DNA of 64,000 bases, taken from positions 186,001 to 250,000 of the forward strand of contig JADIZB010000005.1 of NCBI GenBank assembly GCA_016705005.1. The letters run 5' to 3'. Below are positions 52,134 through 61,060 of this stretch, in pieces; the first letter of the stretch is position 1, and every line of letters starts with the position of its first letter. A program made the position numbers and the translations under genes. This DNA is from Bacteroidales bacterium. Lineage in GTDB: Bacteria > Bacteroidota > Bacteroidia > Bacteroidales > Lentimicrobiaceae. The notes under the pieces were generated by a model. That model was not told the origin of the DNA and did not search any database. It was given only the letters and a program-made list of their open reading frames with translations.

Positions 52134-52295
52134 ATGAGGACAACTTTCTTCATTCTGACTGCTGTTCCGTTCGCCGGAACAAACGGTGAAGTACCGCAGA
52201 TGAACAGCACTTCCTGGTATATACTGGCAGGGATCATTGCCTTTATTCTTCTTTGTTATCTGCTGATGGCCCACAAAAGAACCGGAAAATTTTAA
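52134..52295 (+). CDS. Small KdpF-like membrane protein, first copy
   Basis: The product has 53 residues. After a short N-terminal stretch ending FAGTNGEVPQ, one membrane helix (about residues 25-45, WYILAGIIAFILLCYLLMA) precedes a short basic tail ending KF. The arrangement matches the KdpF candidate at 52542 (SAGTN, helix, ...PEKF). An internal ATG at 52200 would give only the helix and tail. It sits at the front of the kdp operon and could stabilise the Kdp complex as KdpF does in E. coli. The duplicate relationship is inferred from shared layout. Confidence 0.5.
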   Translation: MRTTFFILTAVPFAGTNGEVPQMNSTSWYILAGIIAFILLCYLLMAHKRTGKF

Positions 52296-52298
52296 GTT

Positions 52299-52448
52299 AT
52301 GGTAACCGATATCCTTATTGCTGTATTCGTTTTTGTATGGTTTCTCTTTCTTGCAAACCTGGCCTATCATATAGTACACAGTAATTTCTCCGGGCAAAAC
52401 AGACACAGGGAGCATGACCACTTTTCGCAATTTTCAGGAAACCAATAA
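52299..52448 (+). CDS. Small membrane protein with His-rich tail in the kdp leader region
   Basis: The 49-residue ORF starts 3 bp after the preceding small ORF. Residues 4-26 are a membrane helix (DILIAVFVFVWFLFLANLAYHIV). The tail is polar with four further histidines (RHREHDHFSQF). It is not in any family I recognise. Tight spacing to the upstream ORF supports translation, but it is too short for certainty. Confidence 0.42.
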   Translation: MVTDILIAVFVFVWFLFLANLAYHIVHSNFSGQNRHREHDHFSQFSGNQ

Positions 52449-52541
52449 AGGTGGTCAGGGTAAAACCAGTGCAACCTAAACAGGTTCATACGGCATTTTT
52501 AAACCATCAGCATTAACCCAATACCTTAAATTATCCTAACC

Positions 52542-52679
52542 ATGATCACATCTATTCTTCTTTCTGTTTCCGGATCAGCTGGTACCAACTCTCCTTCAGG
52601 ATACCTTGTTGGAATAATAATTTCTCTGCTTATCCTCGGGTATCTTATTTTCTCTCTGGTGAAACCCGAAAAATTTTAA
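52542..52679 (+). CDS. kdpF: Potassium-transporting ATPase subunit KdpF
   Basis: The 45-residue protein has a single helix GIIISLLILGYLIFSLVKPEKF, matching the KdpF pattern (LLxxGYLxYxLxxPEKF) nearly exactly. KdpF is a small membrane subunit that stabilises KdpABC. It lies 92 bp upstream of kdpA in the normal operon position. The N-terminal part (TSILLSVSGSAGTNSPS) is longer than in E. coli KdpF and resembles the first small ORF at 52134. Confidence 0.75.
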   Translation: MITSILLSVSGSAGTNSPSGYLVGIIISLLILGYLIFSLVKPEKF

Positions 52680-52771
52680 ACACCAATTCCAATCTGACCG
52701 GAAAAATCAACATGAAGTTTACTTCTGAACCAGCCGGTCAGTATTGAGCTGATCTACCCAAAACAACCAGT

Positions 52772-54463
52772 ATGACAACCCTTGACTATATTCAGATAAT
52801 TGTATTTTTCTCAGTGTTGACAGGACTTACCCCTATCCTGGGAAATTTTATGTACAAAGTATTTACCGGACAAAAACATTTTATGCTGCCTGTTTTGGGC
52901 TGGCTCGAGAAACTGACCTACAGATTTTCCGGAATCAATACGCTGAAAGAATCAGACTGGAAATCTTACACTTTCAGTTTGCTATTATTTAACTTTTCAG
53001 GGTTTGTATTCCTGTTTCTTATTCAGCTGTTTCAGAGTTATCTTCCGCTGAATCCGGCCAACCTGCCCGATGTGTCGTGGCATTCGGCATTCAATACGGC
53101 GGTCAGTTTTATGACCAACACCAACTGGCAGGGTTACGCGGGGGAAACAACATTAAGCTATTTTGTTCAGATGATTGGCCTGACGGTGCAGAATTTTGTC
53201 AGTGCCTCAACTGGTCTGGCGGTGATATTGGCATTGATCAGGGGTCTATCCAATAAATCCTCTGAAAAGCTGGGTAATTTCTGGGTTGATCTTACACGAT
53301 CGACACTGTATGTGCTATTGCCACTTTCGATTTTACTGTCGGTTACACTTGCCGGGCAGGGTGTAGTTCAGAATTTCAAAACTTACGATACGGTTCAGAC
53401 CCTCGAAGGAACTGAACAAATCCTACCGATGGGACCTGCAGCCTCCCAAATCGCGGTTAAGCAACTCGGGACCAATGGTGGAGGCTTTTTCAACGCCAAC
53501 AGCTCTCATCCTTTCGAAAACCCTACCCCTTTCAGCAATTTTCTCGAAATGCTGGCGATTTTACTGATCCCCGCAGCTTTTACATTCACCTATGGTAAAA
53601 TGGTGGGGTCGGTCAAACAGGGTTGGACGATTTTTACGGCCATGCTGATTATGTTGTTGGCCGGGCTTTCCATTTCATTGTATGCGGAATACCAGGCCAA
53701 TCCTATATTCGGAAATCATGCTTTGATGGAAGGCAAAGAAACCCGTTTCGGAATCACCAACAGCGTATTGTGGGCAACTTCAACCACAGCAGCTTCCAAC
53801 GGATCGGTCAACGCCATGCACGACAGCCTGTCGCCGGTATCGGGTATGATAGCCATGATCAATATCATGCTTGGTGAGATTATTTTCGGAGGTGTCGGTG
53901 CCGGAATGTACGGAATGATCATTTTCGTAATCCTCACTGTGTTTATTGCCGGTTTGATGGTTGGCCGGACTCCCGAATACCTTGGCAAGAAAATCCAGGC
54001 ATTCGAAGTACAAATGGCCATCATCGCCGTTCTGCTTCCGAACCTTGTAATTCTGGTATTTTCAGCATGGGCTTCGGTAACCCATCAGGGTTTATCAAGC
54101 CTCAACGATACAGGACCACACGGACTTTCTGAAATCCTGTATGCATACAGTTCCGCAGCCGGGAACAATGGAAGTGCCTTTGCCGGCCTGAATGCAAACA
54201 CGGTATTTTACAACCTGACATTGGGCATTGGCATGCTCATCGGCCGGTTCGGTGTCATCATTCCGGTACTGGCCATTGCAGGAAGCCTTGGTAAAAAGAT
54301 GATAACCCCCACATCTTCAGGCACCTTTAGAACAGACAACTGGCTGTTTATCGGATTACTGATCTCCGTTATACTGATTGTCGGCGGGCTCACCTATTTC
54401 CCGGCACTCTCACTCGGACCGGTCGTCGAGCATATTTTAATGAATCAGAACATCACATTTTAA
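52772..54463 (+). CDS. kdpA: Potassium-transporting ATPase subunit KdpA
   Basis: The 563-residue inner-membrane channel-like subunit of the high-affinity Kdp pump has about ten helices. The selectivity-filter-like loops are visible: TNTNWQGYAGE, GTNGGGFFNANSSHPFENP, TTAASNGSVNAMHDSLSP and SAAGNNGSAFAGLNANT. It has the typical length and start for the family. kdpB follows after 11 bp. Confidence 0.96.
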   Translation: MTTLDYIQIIVFFSVLTGLTPILGNFMYKVFTGQKHFMLPVLGWLEKLTYRFSGINTLKESDWKSYTFSLLLFNFSGFVFLFLIQLFQSYLPLNPANLPDVSWHSAFNTAVSFMTNTNWQGYAGETTLSYFVQMIGLTVQNFVSASTGLAVILALIRGLSNKSSEKLGNFWVDLTRSTLYVLLPLSILLSVTLAGQGVVQNFKTYDTVQTLEGTEQILPMGPAASQIAVKQLGTNGGGFFNANSSHPFENPTPFSNFLEMLAILLIPAAFTFTYGKMVGSVKQGWTIFTAMLIMLLAGLSISLYAEYQANPIFGNHALMEGKETRFGITNSVLWATSTTAASNGSVNAMHDSLSPVSGMIAMINIMLGEIIFGGVGAGMYGMIIFVILTVFIAGLMVGRTPEYLGKKIQAFEVQMAIIAVLLPNLVILVFSAWASVTHQGLSSLNDTGPHGLSEILYAYSSAAGNNGSAFAGLNANTVFYNLTLGIGMLIGRFGVIIPVLAIAGSLGKKMITPTSSGTFRTDNWLFIGLLISVILIVGGLTYFPALSLGPVVEHILMNQNITF

Positions 54464-54474
54464 TTTTCTACAAA

Positions 54475-56553
54475 ATGAATCCCAAAAACAAAAATATACT
54501 TTTCAACAAGAATCTGCTGTTAACGGCTGCCAAAGACAGTTTTACAAAACTAAATCCGGTCTCGCTGATCAAGAATCCGGTAATTTTTATTGTAGCCATC
54601 GGATCGGTGCTCACGACTGTGATTGTAATCATCGGATTATTCGATGGCAACTACTCATCCTTTAATCTTCAGATAGCGGTCTGGCTGTGGTTTACTGTAT
54701 TGTTTGCCAATTTTGCCGAAGCCATCGCCGAGGGACGCGGCAAAGCTCAGGCAGAAAGCCTGCGCAAAAACCGGGTTCAGACCAAAGCCCGAAAATTAAT
54801 TGGCAATAAGGATGTCCTGATATCCGCAACTGACCTGAGAAAAGGAGATATGGTTGTTTGTGAAGCAGGTGATGTAATCCCCTCTGACGGTGAAGTAACA
54901 GAAGGGATTGCCAGCGTTGACGAATCGGCCATTACCGGCGAATCGGCCCCGGTTATCCGCGAAAGCGGTGGAGACCGATCGGCAGTAACCGGGGGAACCA
55001 AAGTGATCAGTGACAGGATCGTTATACGGATAACCACCGAACCCGGCGACACATTTATTGATCGCATGATCACCCTGGTTGAAGGTGCCAGTCGTCAGAA
55101 AACACCAAACGAAATTGCATTATCTATCCTCCTTTCGGGTCTTTCAATCATCTTCCTGCTTGCTGTCGCTACTTTACCGGCTTTTTTCAAATATAGTCTG
55201 TCAGCCTCAGGCTTGCCGGCCTATCAAAACCTGACCTTGCCGGTTCTGATTGCCTTACTTGTTTGTCTTATTCCGACTACCATCGGTGGCTTATTGAGTG
55301 CCATCGGCATCAGCGGTATGGACAGGCTGATCAGGCGTAACGTAATCGCAACCAGTGGCAGGGCCATTGAAGCAGCGGGAGATGTTGATGTACTTCTGCT
55401 CGACAAAACCGGAACCATCACACTCGGAAACCGGATGGCAACTGATTTTATACCTGCTGAAGGCGTTACTGTTGAAGAACTTGCCGATGCAGCGCAACTC
55501 TCCTCTTTATCAGACGAAACACCCGAAGGCAGATCTATCGTTGTGCTGGCAAAAGAAAAATTCAATATCCGGGGTCGGCAGGTTCATGAAATGAATGCTA
55601 CGTTTATTCCTTTCACGGCTCAAACACGGATGAGTGGAGTAGATTTTAAAGCAGAAGACGGTTCTGTTCAGCGGATCCGCAAAGGCTCATCCGATGCTAT
55701 AAGATCATTCATTCAAAACAGCAATGGTTTTTATTCAAAATATATTCAGGATACCGTTTCAGAACTGTCGAGACAAGGCGCAACTCCGCTTGTAGTGGCT
55801 GAAAACAGCCGGGTACTGGGCGTAATTCATTTGAAGGACATTGTAAAAGGCGGGATCAAACAACGCTTTGCCGAATTGCGCAAAATGGGGATAAAAACGG
55901 TGATGATAACCGGCGACAATCCGCTGACTGCCGCTGCCATTGCTGCAGAAGCAGGGGTTGACGACTTTATGGCTGAAGCTACTCCCGAGGACAAACTGCG
56001 GAGAATCCGCGAAGAACAGTCAAAAGGACATCTGGTTGGTATGATCGGTGACGGAACCAACGATGCCCCCGCCCTGGCCCAGGCCGATATCGGAATCGCC
56101 ATGAATTCAGGAACACAGGCAGCCCGTGAAGCAGGCAATATGGTAGATCTGGATAGCAATCCTACCAAACTGATTGAGGTTGTAGAAGTCGGCAAACAAT
56201 TACTGATGACGCGCGGATCGCTCACCACCTTCAGCATTGCCAACGATGTAGCCAAATATTTCGCCATAATCCCGGCCATCGGGGTTGCTCTATATGCCGG
56301 TAATGATGGAACAGGCCCCCTTTCTGTGCTCAATGTGATGAACCTCGGTTCACCACAAAGTGCCATTCTGAGTGCTGTGATATTTAATGCCCTCATCATC
56401 ATCCTGCTGGTACCCCTGGCATTAAAAGGTGTCCGCTATAAACCCATTTCAGCCGGTCTTGCGCTCACCCGAAACCTCTTTGTTTATGGCCTTGGCGGAC
56501 TCATTGTCCCGTTTATCGGAATTAAGCTGATTGATGTTCTTATAAATCTTTAA
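54475..56553 (+). CDS. kdpB: Potassium-transporting P-type ATPase subunit KdpB
   Basis: The 692-residue P-type ATPase contains the actuator motif TGES (VDESAITGESAPVIRESGGD), the phosphorylation motif DKTGTIT with Asp310, the nucleotide-domain segment KGSSDAIRSF and the hinge GDGTNDAPALAQADIGIAMNSG. A C-terminal helix segment FSIANDVAKYFAIIPA is typical of KdpB. It drives K+ uptake with KdpA and KdpC in the cytoplasmic membrane. Confidence 0.96.
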   Translation: MNPKNKNILFNKNLLLTAAKDSFTKLNPVSLIKNPVIFIVAIGSVLTTVIVIIGLFDGNYSSFNLQIAVWLWFTVLFANFAEAIAEGRGKAQAESLRKNRVQTKARKLIGNKDVLISATDLRKGDMVVCEAGDVIPSDGEVTEGIASVDESAITGESAPVIRESGGDRSAVTGGTKVISDRIVIRITTEPGDTFIDRMITLVEGASRQKTPNEIALSILLSGLSIIFLLAVATLPAFFKYSLSASGLPAYQNLTLPVLIALLVCLIPTTIGGLLSAIGISGMDRLIRRNVIATSGRAIEAAGDVDVLLLDKTGTITLGNRMATDFIPAEGVTVEELADAAQLSSLSDETPEGRSIVVLAKEKFNIRGRQVHEMNATFIPFTAQTRMSGVDFKAEDGSVQRIRKGSSDAIRSFIQNSNGFYSKYIQDTVSELSRQGATPLVVAENSRVLGVIHLKDIVKGGIKQRFAELRKMGIKTVMITGDNPLTAAAIAAEAGVDDFMAEATPEDKLRRIREEQSKGHLVGMIGDGTNDAPALAQADIGIAMNSGTQAAREAGNMVDLDSNPTKLIEVVEVGKQLLMTRGSLTTFSIANDVAKYFAIIPAIGVALYAGNDGTGPLSVLNVMNLGSPQSAILSAVIFNALIIILLVPLALKGVRYKPISAGLALTRNLFVYGLGGLIVPFIGIKLIDVLINL

Positions 56554-56562
56554 ACACCGTAA

Positions 56563-56766
56563 ATGGAAAATCTGATTGTTGATCTGAAAGAAAAACTTTT
56601 CCTGCGTAAGGAATTGGAAATCTATTAAATAAAGGGTTCTATCGGGCAAATGGATGATTCGATTATTCTGATTGCGACAGGTAGAATCTTCGAACCCGAC
56701 AACATGATCAGGGTGCCTGACAACATGTTGAAATATTACAACTTGACAAAACAAATTATACAATGA
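56563..56766 (+). other. Interrupted small ORF between kdpB and kdpC
   Basis: An ATG at 56563 opens a frame reading MENLIVDLKEKLFLRKELEIY, TAA (56626-56628), then IKGSIGQMDDSIILIATGRIFEPDN... to TGA at 56764-56766, all in the same phase (68 codons in total with one internal stop). The second part has its own ATG at 56650 and overlaps the kdpC ATG by 4 bp (ATGA). It may be a decayed small gene or two tiny ORFs. No family was recognised. This 209-bp insertion between kdpB and kdpC is unusual. Confidence 0.35.
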
Positions 56767-57354
56767 AGACACTAATAACATCATTAAGAATTCTTCTTTT
56801 TCACAATATTAACCGGAATCGTGTATCCGCTTTTTGTGACAGGAATTGCACAGCTTGTTTTTCCGGCTAAGGCCAATGGAAGCCTGATCTTAAAGGATAC
56901 TAAACTGATTGGCAGCGTACTTATCGGTCAGCAGTTCGACAGCGCCATCTATTTCAGCTCACGTCCTTCAGCTATCTCGTACAATCCCTTGCCTTCGGGA
57001 GCTTCAAATTCCGGCCCGACAAATCTTAAATTAAAGACTGCTTTTTATGATAGAAAATCTGATTTTATCAGGGTTAACCTACTTGACAGCCTGACTGAAA
57101 TCCCGGCTGAAATGCTCTTTGCTTCCGCAAGCGGGCTTGATCCTCATATAACACCCAGGGCAGCATTATTGCAGGTTGAAAGGATAGCTGCTGCACGGGG
57201 ACTCAGTTCAGTTCAGAAAGATATGGTGAATAAAGAAATTAAAAAACTGACTGAAAAGCCTCAGTTTTCAATTTTTGGTGAAGAAAGAATCAATGTTTTG
57301 AATCTTAATATCGTACTCGATAAAATATCCGCTACTGATCATCTGCAAAATTGA
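56763..57354 (+). CDS. kdpC: Potassium-transporting ATPase subunit KdpC with apparent N-terminal frameshift
   Basis: From the ATG at 56763 the frame reads MKTLITSLRILLF and then shifts. The correct continuation TILTGIVYPLFVTGIAQLVFP is in the +1 frame and runs on to 57354 with the KdpC signature SASGLDPHITPRAALLQVERIA. Removing one T from the five-T run at 56797-56801 would restore a normal protein of about 196 residues with an N-terminal membrane helix. Translation from the in-frame GTG at 56821 would give 177 residues but cut that helix. A sequencing or assembly error, a real mutation or frameshifting are all possible. Confidence 0.85.
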
Positions 57355-57529
57355 ATTCAGTGTCATCAGGCAAAGTGTTCGCGAGTGTCATCTGATGCCT
57401 GGGTTAACCCGGGTACCCTTAAGATCGTTGCAATAATCGGGTGTTACAATGAGCGGCTATCAGGAATATGTAGTACATTTGAGTATGAAAAATTATGCGC
57501 TTGCTGCTTTGTAAACCATTTTAAAATTC

Positions 57530-60217
57530 ATGGAAAACACCGATAACCGTCCGGATCCCGATGAACTGCTGGCATCACTCAGGCAGGAGGAGGAAAAGAG
57601 CAAGCGGGGAAAGCTGAAGATATTCTTTGGCATGTGCGCCGGGGTAGGTAAAACTTACACCATGCTTAAAACTGCACGCAGTGAGAAAATCAAAGGCAGT
57701 GATATTCTGATCGGGGTTATTGAAACACATAAAAGGCCTGAAACCGAGGAAATGGTTGAAGGATTTGAAATTGTTCCCCGCATAACCTATGAATACAAGA
57801 CGGGACATGTGCAGGAAATGGATCTGGACGCCATCATAGCAAGAAAGCCCCATACTGTGCTGGTTGATGAACTGGCCCATACCAACGCACCCGGAAGCCG
57901 GCATACCAAGCGATATCAGGATGTACTTGAGATTCTTGAAAACGGAATCAATGTCTATACGACACTGAATGTTCAGCACCTTGAAAGCCGGTCTGAAACT
58001 GTTGCGCAGATTACCGGTATTGTTGTGCGCGAGACATTGCCCGATGAAATCTTCGAGAATGCCGATGAGGTAGAACTCGTTGACCTGACTACGATCGAAC
58101 TTCTGCAGCGGTTGTCGGAGGGCAAGGTATACAGTCCTGAGAGATCACGCGAAGCCATTGAAAATTTTTTCCGTGAAGGAAATATTACCGCATTGCGCGA
58201 AATGGCTTTGCGCATTGTGGCAGATCGTGTTGACAAGCAACTGCATGATTATATGCAGCAAAAGCGCATCAGGGGCCCCTGGAAATCGGGCCTCCACCTG
58301 CTGGTGGCCATTGATTATAGTCCGAATTCAACAAGGTTACTGCGCTGGGCCAAGAACCTTTCCTATTCGATGGGCGCTGTTATTCAGGCTCTTTATGTGG
58401 AAACGCTGCACAAACTGACACCCAGGGAAAGGGAACAACTTGATAAGAACATCAAACTTGCCAGGCAACTGGGCATTAAGTTCCGGATCATCACCAACAT
58501 CGATGTAGTTAAAGCAATTGTCGAGTTCGCACAAAAAGAAAATGTAACCCACATCATCGTTGGCAAACCGCGGGTTCGAAATCTTCAGTCCATGCTGCAG
58601 CTTGGAAATTTTGTCAACAGGCTGATCCGTTACAGCGGAAATATCGACGTGTATATCCTGGGGGCCGACAGCAAGGCGAAGGATAAATACCGCAAGAAAG
58701 TATCTGTTCCGTCTTTTACATCCAATATCAGGCAATACCTGATTGTTTCGCTGATAATTGCTTTGTCAACCATTGGTTTTTACGTTATCAAGGATATTGC
58801 CGGTTATCAGGTCATTTCGTTCGGACTTTTATTTCTGGTTTCGATTCTGGCGATTTTCTATGGCACCGGCCCTATTTTACTTGCAGCAACCCTGAGTGCG
58901 CTCATCTGGGACTTCCTCTTCATACCCCCGCAGTTTACACTGCACATCGAACAACCTGAGGACATGCTTATGCTGGTTATGTTTTTTATCATAGCACTGC
59001 TAAACGGGATACTGACATCAAGAGTCCGCCGCCAGGAAAAGAAAATCAGGGTAAGGGAAGAAAGAACGCATGCACTTTACCAACTTACAAGAGATTTGTC
59101 AGCCGCTTCAGGTATCCTTGAAGTATCAAAGATTGCGGATCGCTATATAAAAAAATACTTCAATCTTGATTGTGCGATACTGCTGAAAAATGATTCAAAT
59201 CTACTTGATAATCAGATTGTCCATAGTGATCCTAAGATAATTCTTACTGAAAACGAACTCAGTATCGCTGCCTGGGTGTTTAAACATTCTTCAAAAGCCG
59301 GAAAACATACTGACACCTTACCTTCAACCGGTTATACCTTTTATCCTCTCACAGGAAGCAATGAAAATATGGGTGTAATTGCAGTTGAACATAATCGACT
59401 GTTGACCCAGGGAGAAGAGCAATTCTGGGAAGCATTCATTTCTCAGATTTCGGGTAAATTTGAACGCGAGTATTTAAGAAACGTCTCAAAAAAAGCATAT
59501 CTGCTGAATGAATCGGATAAACTTTATAAAACGCTTTTCAACTCGATTTCCCATGAGTTACGCATCCCGGTTTCAACGATTATGGGAGCCTCTGACACTC
59601 TGTTGTCCCATCAGTATCCGGAAGAAACGAAATTAAAATTGTATGGTGAAATCAATACGGCTTCAGTCAGACTAAACCGTTTGATAGAGAACCTGCTGAA
59701 CATGTCACGCCTTGAATCCGGACGCATCACACCCCGGCCCGACTGGTGCGATGTTCAGGATCTGGCAAACAAAGTGAGCGACAATCTGAAACAGGAACTG
59801 CAGTTGTTCAGGCTATCGGTAATTATTCCCTCCACAATGCCACTGGTTTTCATCGATTTCGGACTCATAGAGCAAGTGATTCACAACCTGGTTCTCAATG
59901 CAACCCAGCATTCGCCTGCCGGCAGCCGGATAAGACTCAAAATCTTTCATGACAGCGATCTGCTTATCATTCAGGTAATGGACAGGGGACCCGGGTTTCC
60001 TGAATCAGAACTGATGTCGGTATTTAACAAATTTTACCGTGGCAAGGATGCCATTGCGGGAGGCACCGGTCTGGGCCTTTCAATCGTGAAAGGATTTGTT
60101 GAAGCGCACCATGGTACTGTGGTAGCTGAAAACCGTCAGAACGGAGGCGCATTGTTTACCATCAAAATCCCTGTTAAGACAGCTCCCCTTGATCAATTAA
60201 CCAAGACTGAAGACTAG
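57530..60217 (+). CDS. kdpD: Sensor histidine kinase KdpD
   Basis: The product has 895 residues. Residues about 22-235 are the KdpD/ATP-binding domain (FFGMCAGVGKTYTMLK Walker A; VDELAHTNAPGSRHTKRYQD). About 250-370 is a universal-stress-protein-like domain (LLVAIDYSPNSTRLLRWAKNLS). About 400-500 has four membrane helices (DUF4118), 530-650 is GAF-like, and then comes HisKA with His675 in SISHELRIPVSTIMG. HATPase motifs are NLVLNATQHSP, DRGPGFPES and GGTGLGLSIVKGF. It senses K+ limitation or turgor and phosphorylates KdpE. The gene starts 175 bp after kdpC and abuts kdpE with no gap. Confidence 0.95.
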   Translation: MENTDNRPDPDELLASLRQEEEKSKRGKLKIFFGMCAGVGKTYTMLKTARSEKIKGSDILIGVIETHKRPETEEMVEGFEIVPRITYEYKTGHVQEMDLDAIIARKPHTVLVDELAHTNAPGSRHTKRYQDVLEILENGINVYTTLNVQHLESRSETVAQITGIVVRETLPDEIFENADEVELVDLTTIELLQRLSEGKVYSPERSREAIENFFREGNITALREMALRIVADRVDKQLHDYMQQKRIRGPWKSGLHLLVAIDYSPNSTRLLRWAKNLSYSMGAVIQALYVETLHKLTPREREQLDKNIKLARQLGIKFRIITNIDVVKAIVEFAQKENVTHIIVGKPRVRNLQSMLQLGNFVNRLIRYSGNIDVYILGADSKAKDKYRKKVSVPSFTSNIRQYLIVSLIIALSTIGFYVIKDIAGYQVISFGLLFLVSILAIFYGTGPILLAATLSALIWDFLFIPPQFTLHIEQPEDMLMLVMFFIIALLNGILTSRVRRQEKKIRVREERTHALYQLTRDLSAASGILEVSKIADRYIKKYFNLDCAILLKNDSNLLDNQIVHSDPKIILTENELSIAAWVFKHSSKAGKHTDTLPSTGYTFYPLTGSNENMGVIAVEHNRLLTQGEEQFWEAFISQISGKFEREYLRNVSKKAYLLNESDKLYKTLFNSISHELRIPVSTIMGASDTLLSHQYPEETKLKLYGEINTASVRLNRLIENLLNMSRLESGRITPRPDWCDVQDLANKVSDNLKQELQLFRLSVIIPSTMPLVFIDFGLIEQVIHNLVLNATQHSPAGSRIRLKIFHDSDLLIIQVMDRGPGFPESELMSVFNKFYRGKDAIAGGTGLGLSIVKGFVEAHHGTVVAENRQNGGALFTIKIPVKTAPLDQLTKTED

Positions 60218-60907
60218 ATGACAAACGAAGGGAACATATTGATTATTGATGATGAAGTTCAGATCCGCCGCCTTCTGGGGATTACGCTGTCGGCCAACGG
60301 CTACCTGATTTCTGAAGCCGCAACCGGAAAAGAAGGCCTGGTTCTGGCGGCTACGACACATCCTGTACTGATCATCCTCGATCTGGGGCTTCCGGATGCA
60401 GATGGATTGGATATTCTGAAGAAATTACGGGAATGGTATTTCAAACCAGTTATCATTCTGTCGGTTAGAAATGCCGAGGATGACATCATCAATGCCCTGG
60501 ATCTTGGCGCCAACGATTACCTCACCAAGCCTTTCAGGACAGGTGAGTTGTTGGCAAGGATCCGTCTGGCCATCAGACAAAGCCAATCAGGCGTTGATAA
60601 ACCAATACTGGTTTTTGGGTCGCTGAGCATTGATCTGCCCAACCATACCGCGAGGAAAAACAATGAGATATTAAAACTTACTTCAACAGAGTTCTCGCTT
60701 CTTGCCCTGCTTGCCAAAAATGAAGGACGGGTGTTGACCCATACACAAATCCTTAAGGAAGTATGGGGATATGGCTATACAGAGCAGACCCAGTACCTCC
60801 GTGTGTTTGTGGCACAACTGAGAAAAAAAATCGAGGATGATCCTTCACGACCGAAGTTGTTACTGACTGAATCAGGCATTGGCTACCGTTTTGCCGAAAG
60901 CAGCTGA
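60218..60907 (+). CDS. kdpE: Response regulator KdpE
   Basis: The 229-residue OmpR/PhoB-type regulator has receiver domain residues about 1-120 with acidic pocket IIDDE and phospho-acceptor in LIILDLGLPDADGLD. A winged-helix DNA-binding domain (about 130-226) follows, with LTSTEFSLLALLAKNEGRVLTHTQIL and YLRVFVAQLRKKIEDDPSRPKLLLTESGIGYRF. The ATG is the base after the kdpD stop, so translation is coupled. It presumably activates the kdpFABC promoter in front of the small ORFs. Confidence 0.95.
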   Translation: MTNEGNILIIDDEVQIRRLLGITLSANGYLISEAATGKEGLVLAATTHPVLIILDLGLPDADGLDILKKLREWYFKPVIILSVRNAEDDIINALDLGANDYLTKPFRTGELLARIRLAIRQSQSGVDKPILVFGSLSIDLPNHTARKNNEILKLTSTEFSLLALLAKNEGRVLTHTQILKEVWGYGYTEQTQYLRVFVAQLRKKIEDDPSRPKLLLTESGIGYRFAESS

Positions 60908-61060
60908 GCCCCTCCCCTTTCCCTGGTGTTCAAACCTGAAAATGCCGTGTTCATAAATGGACATTTTATTATTATGCATTTTTTGACATGTATTTGAATC
61001 ACTGCCATTTACAATCATGGTTCAATTATTGAACAGGCCATCTGATCAACTTTGATTCCC

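Noticed and set aside
52047..52430. Minus-strand 127-codon frame opposite the small kdp-associated ORFs
   Set aside because: It is antisense to two plus-strand ORFs with membrane helices and normal operon spacing, and shows no family features itself.
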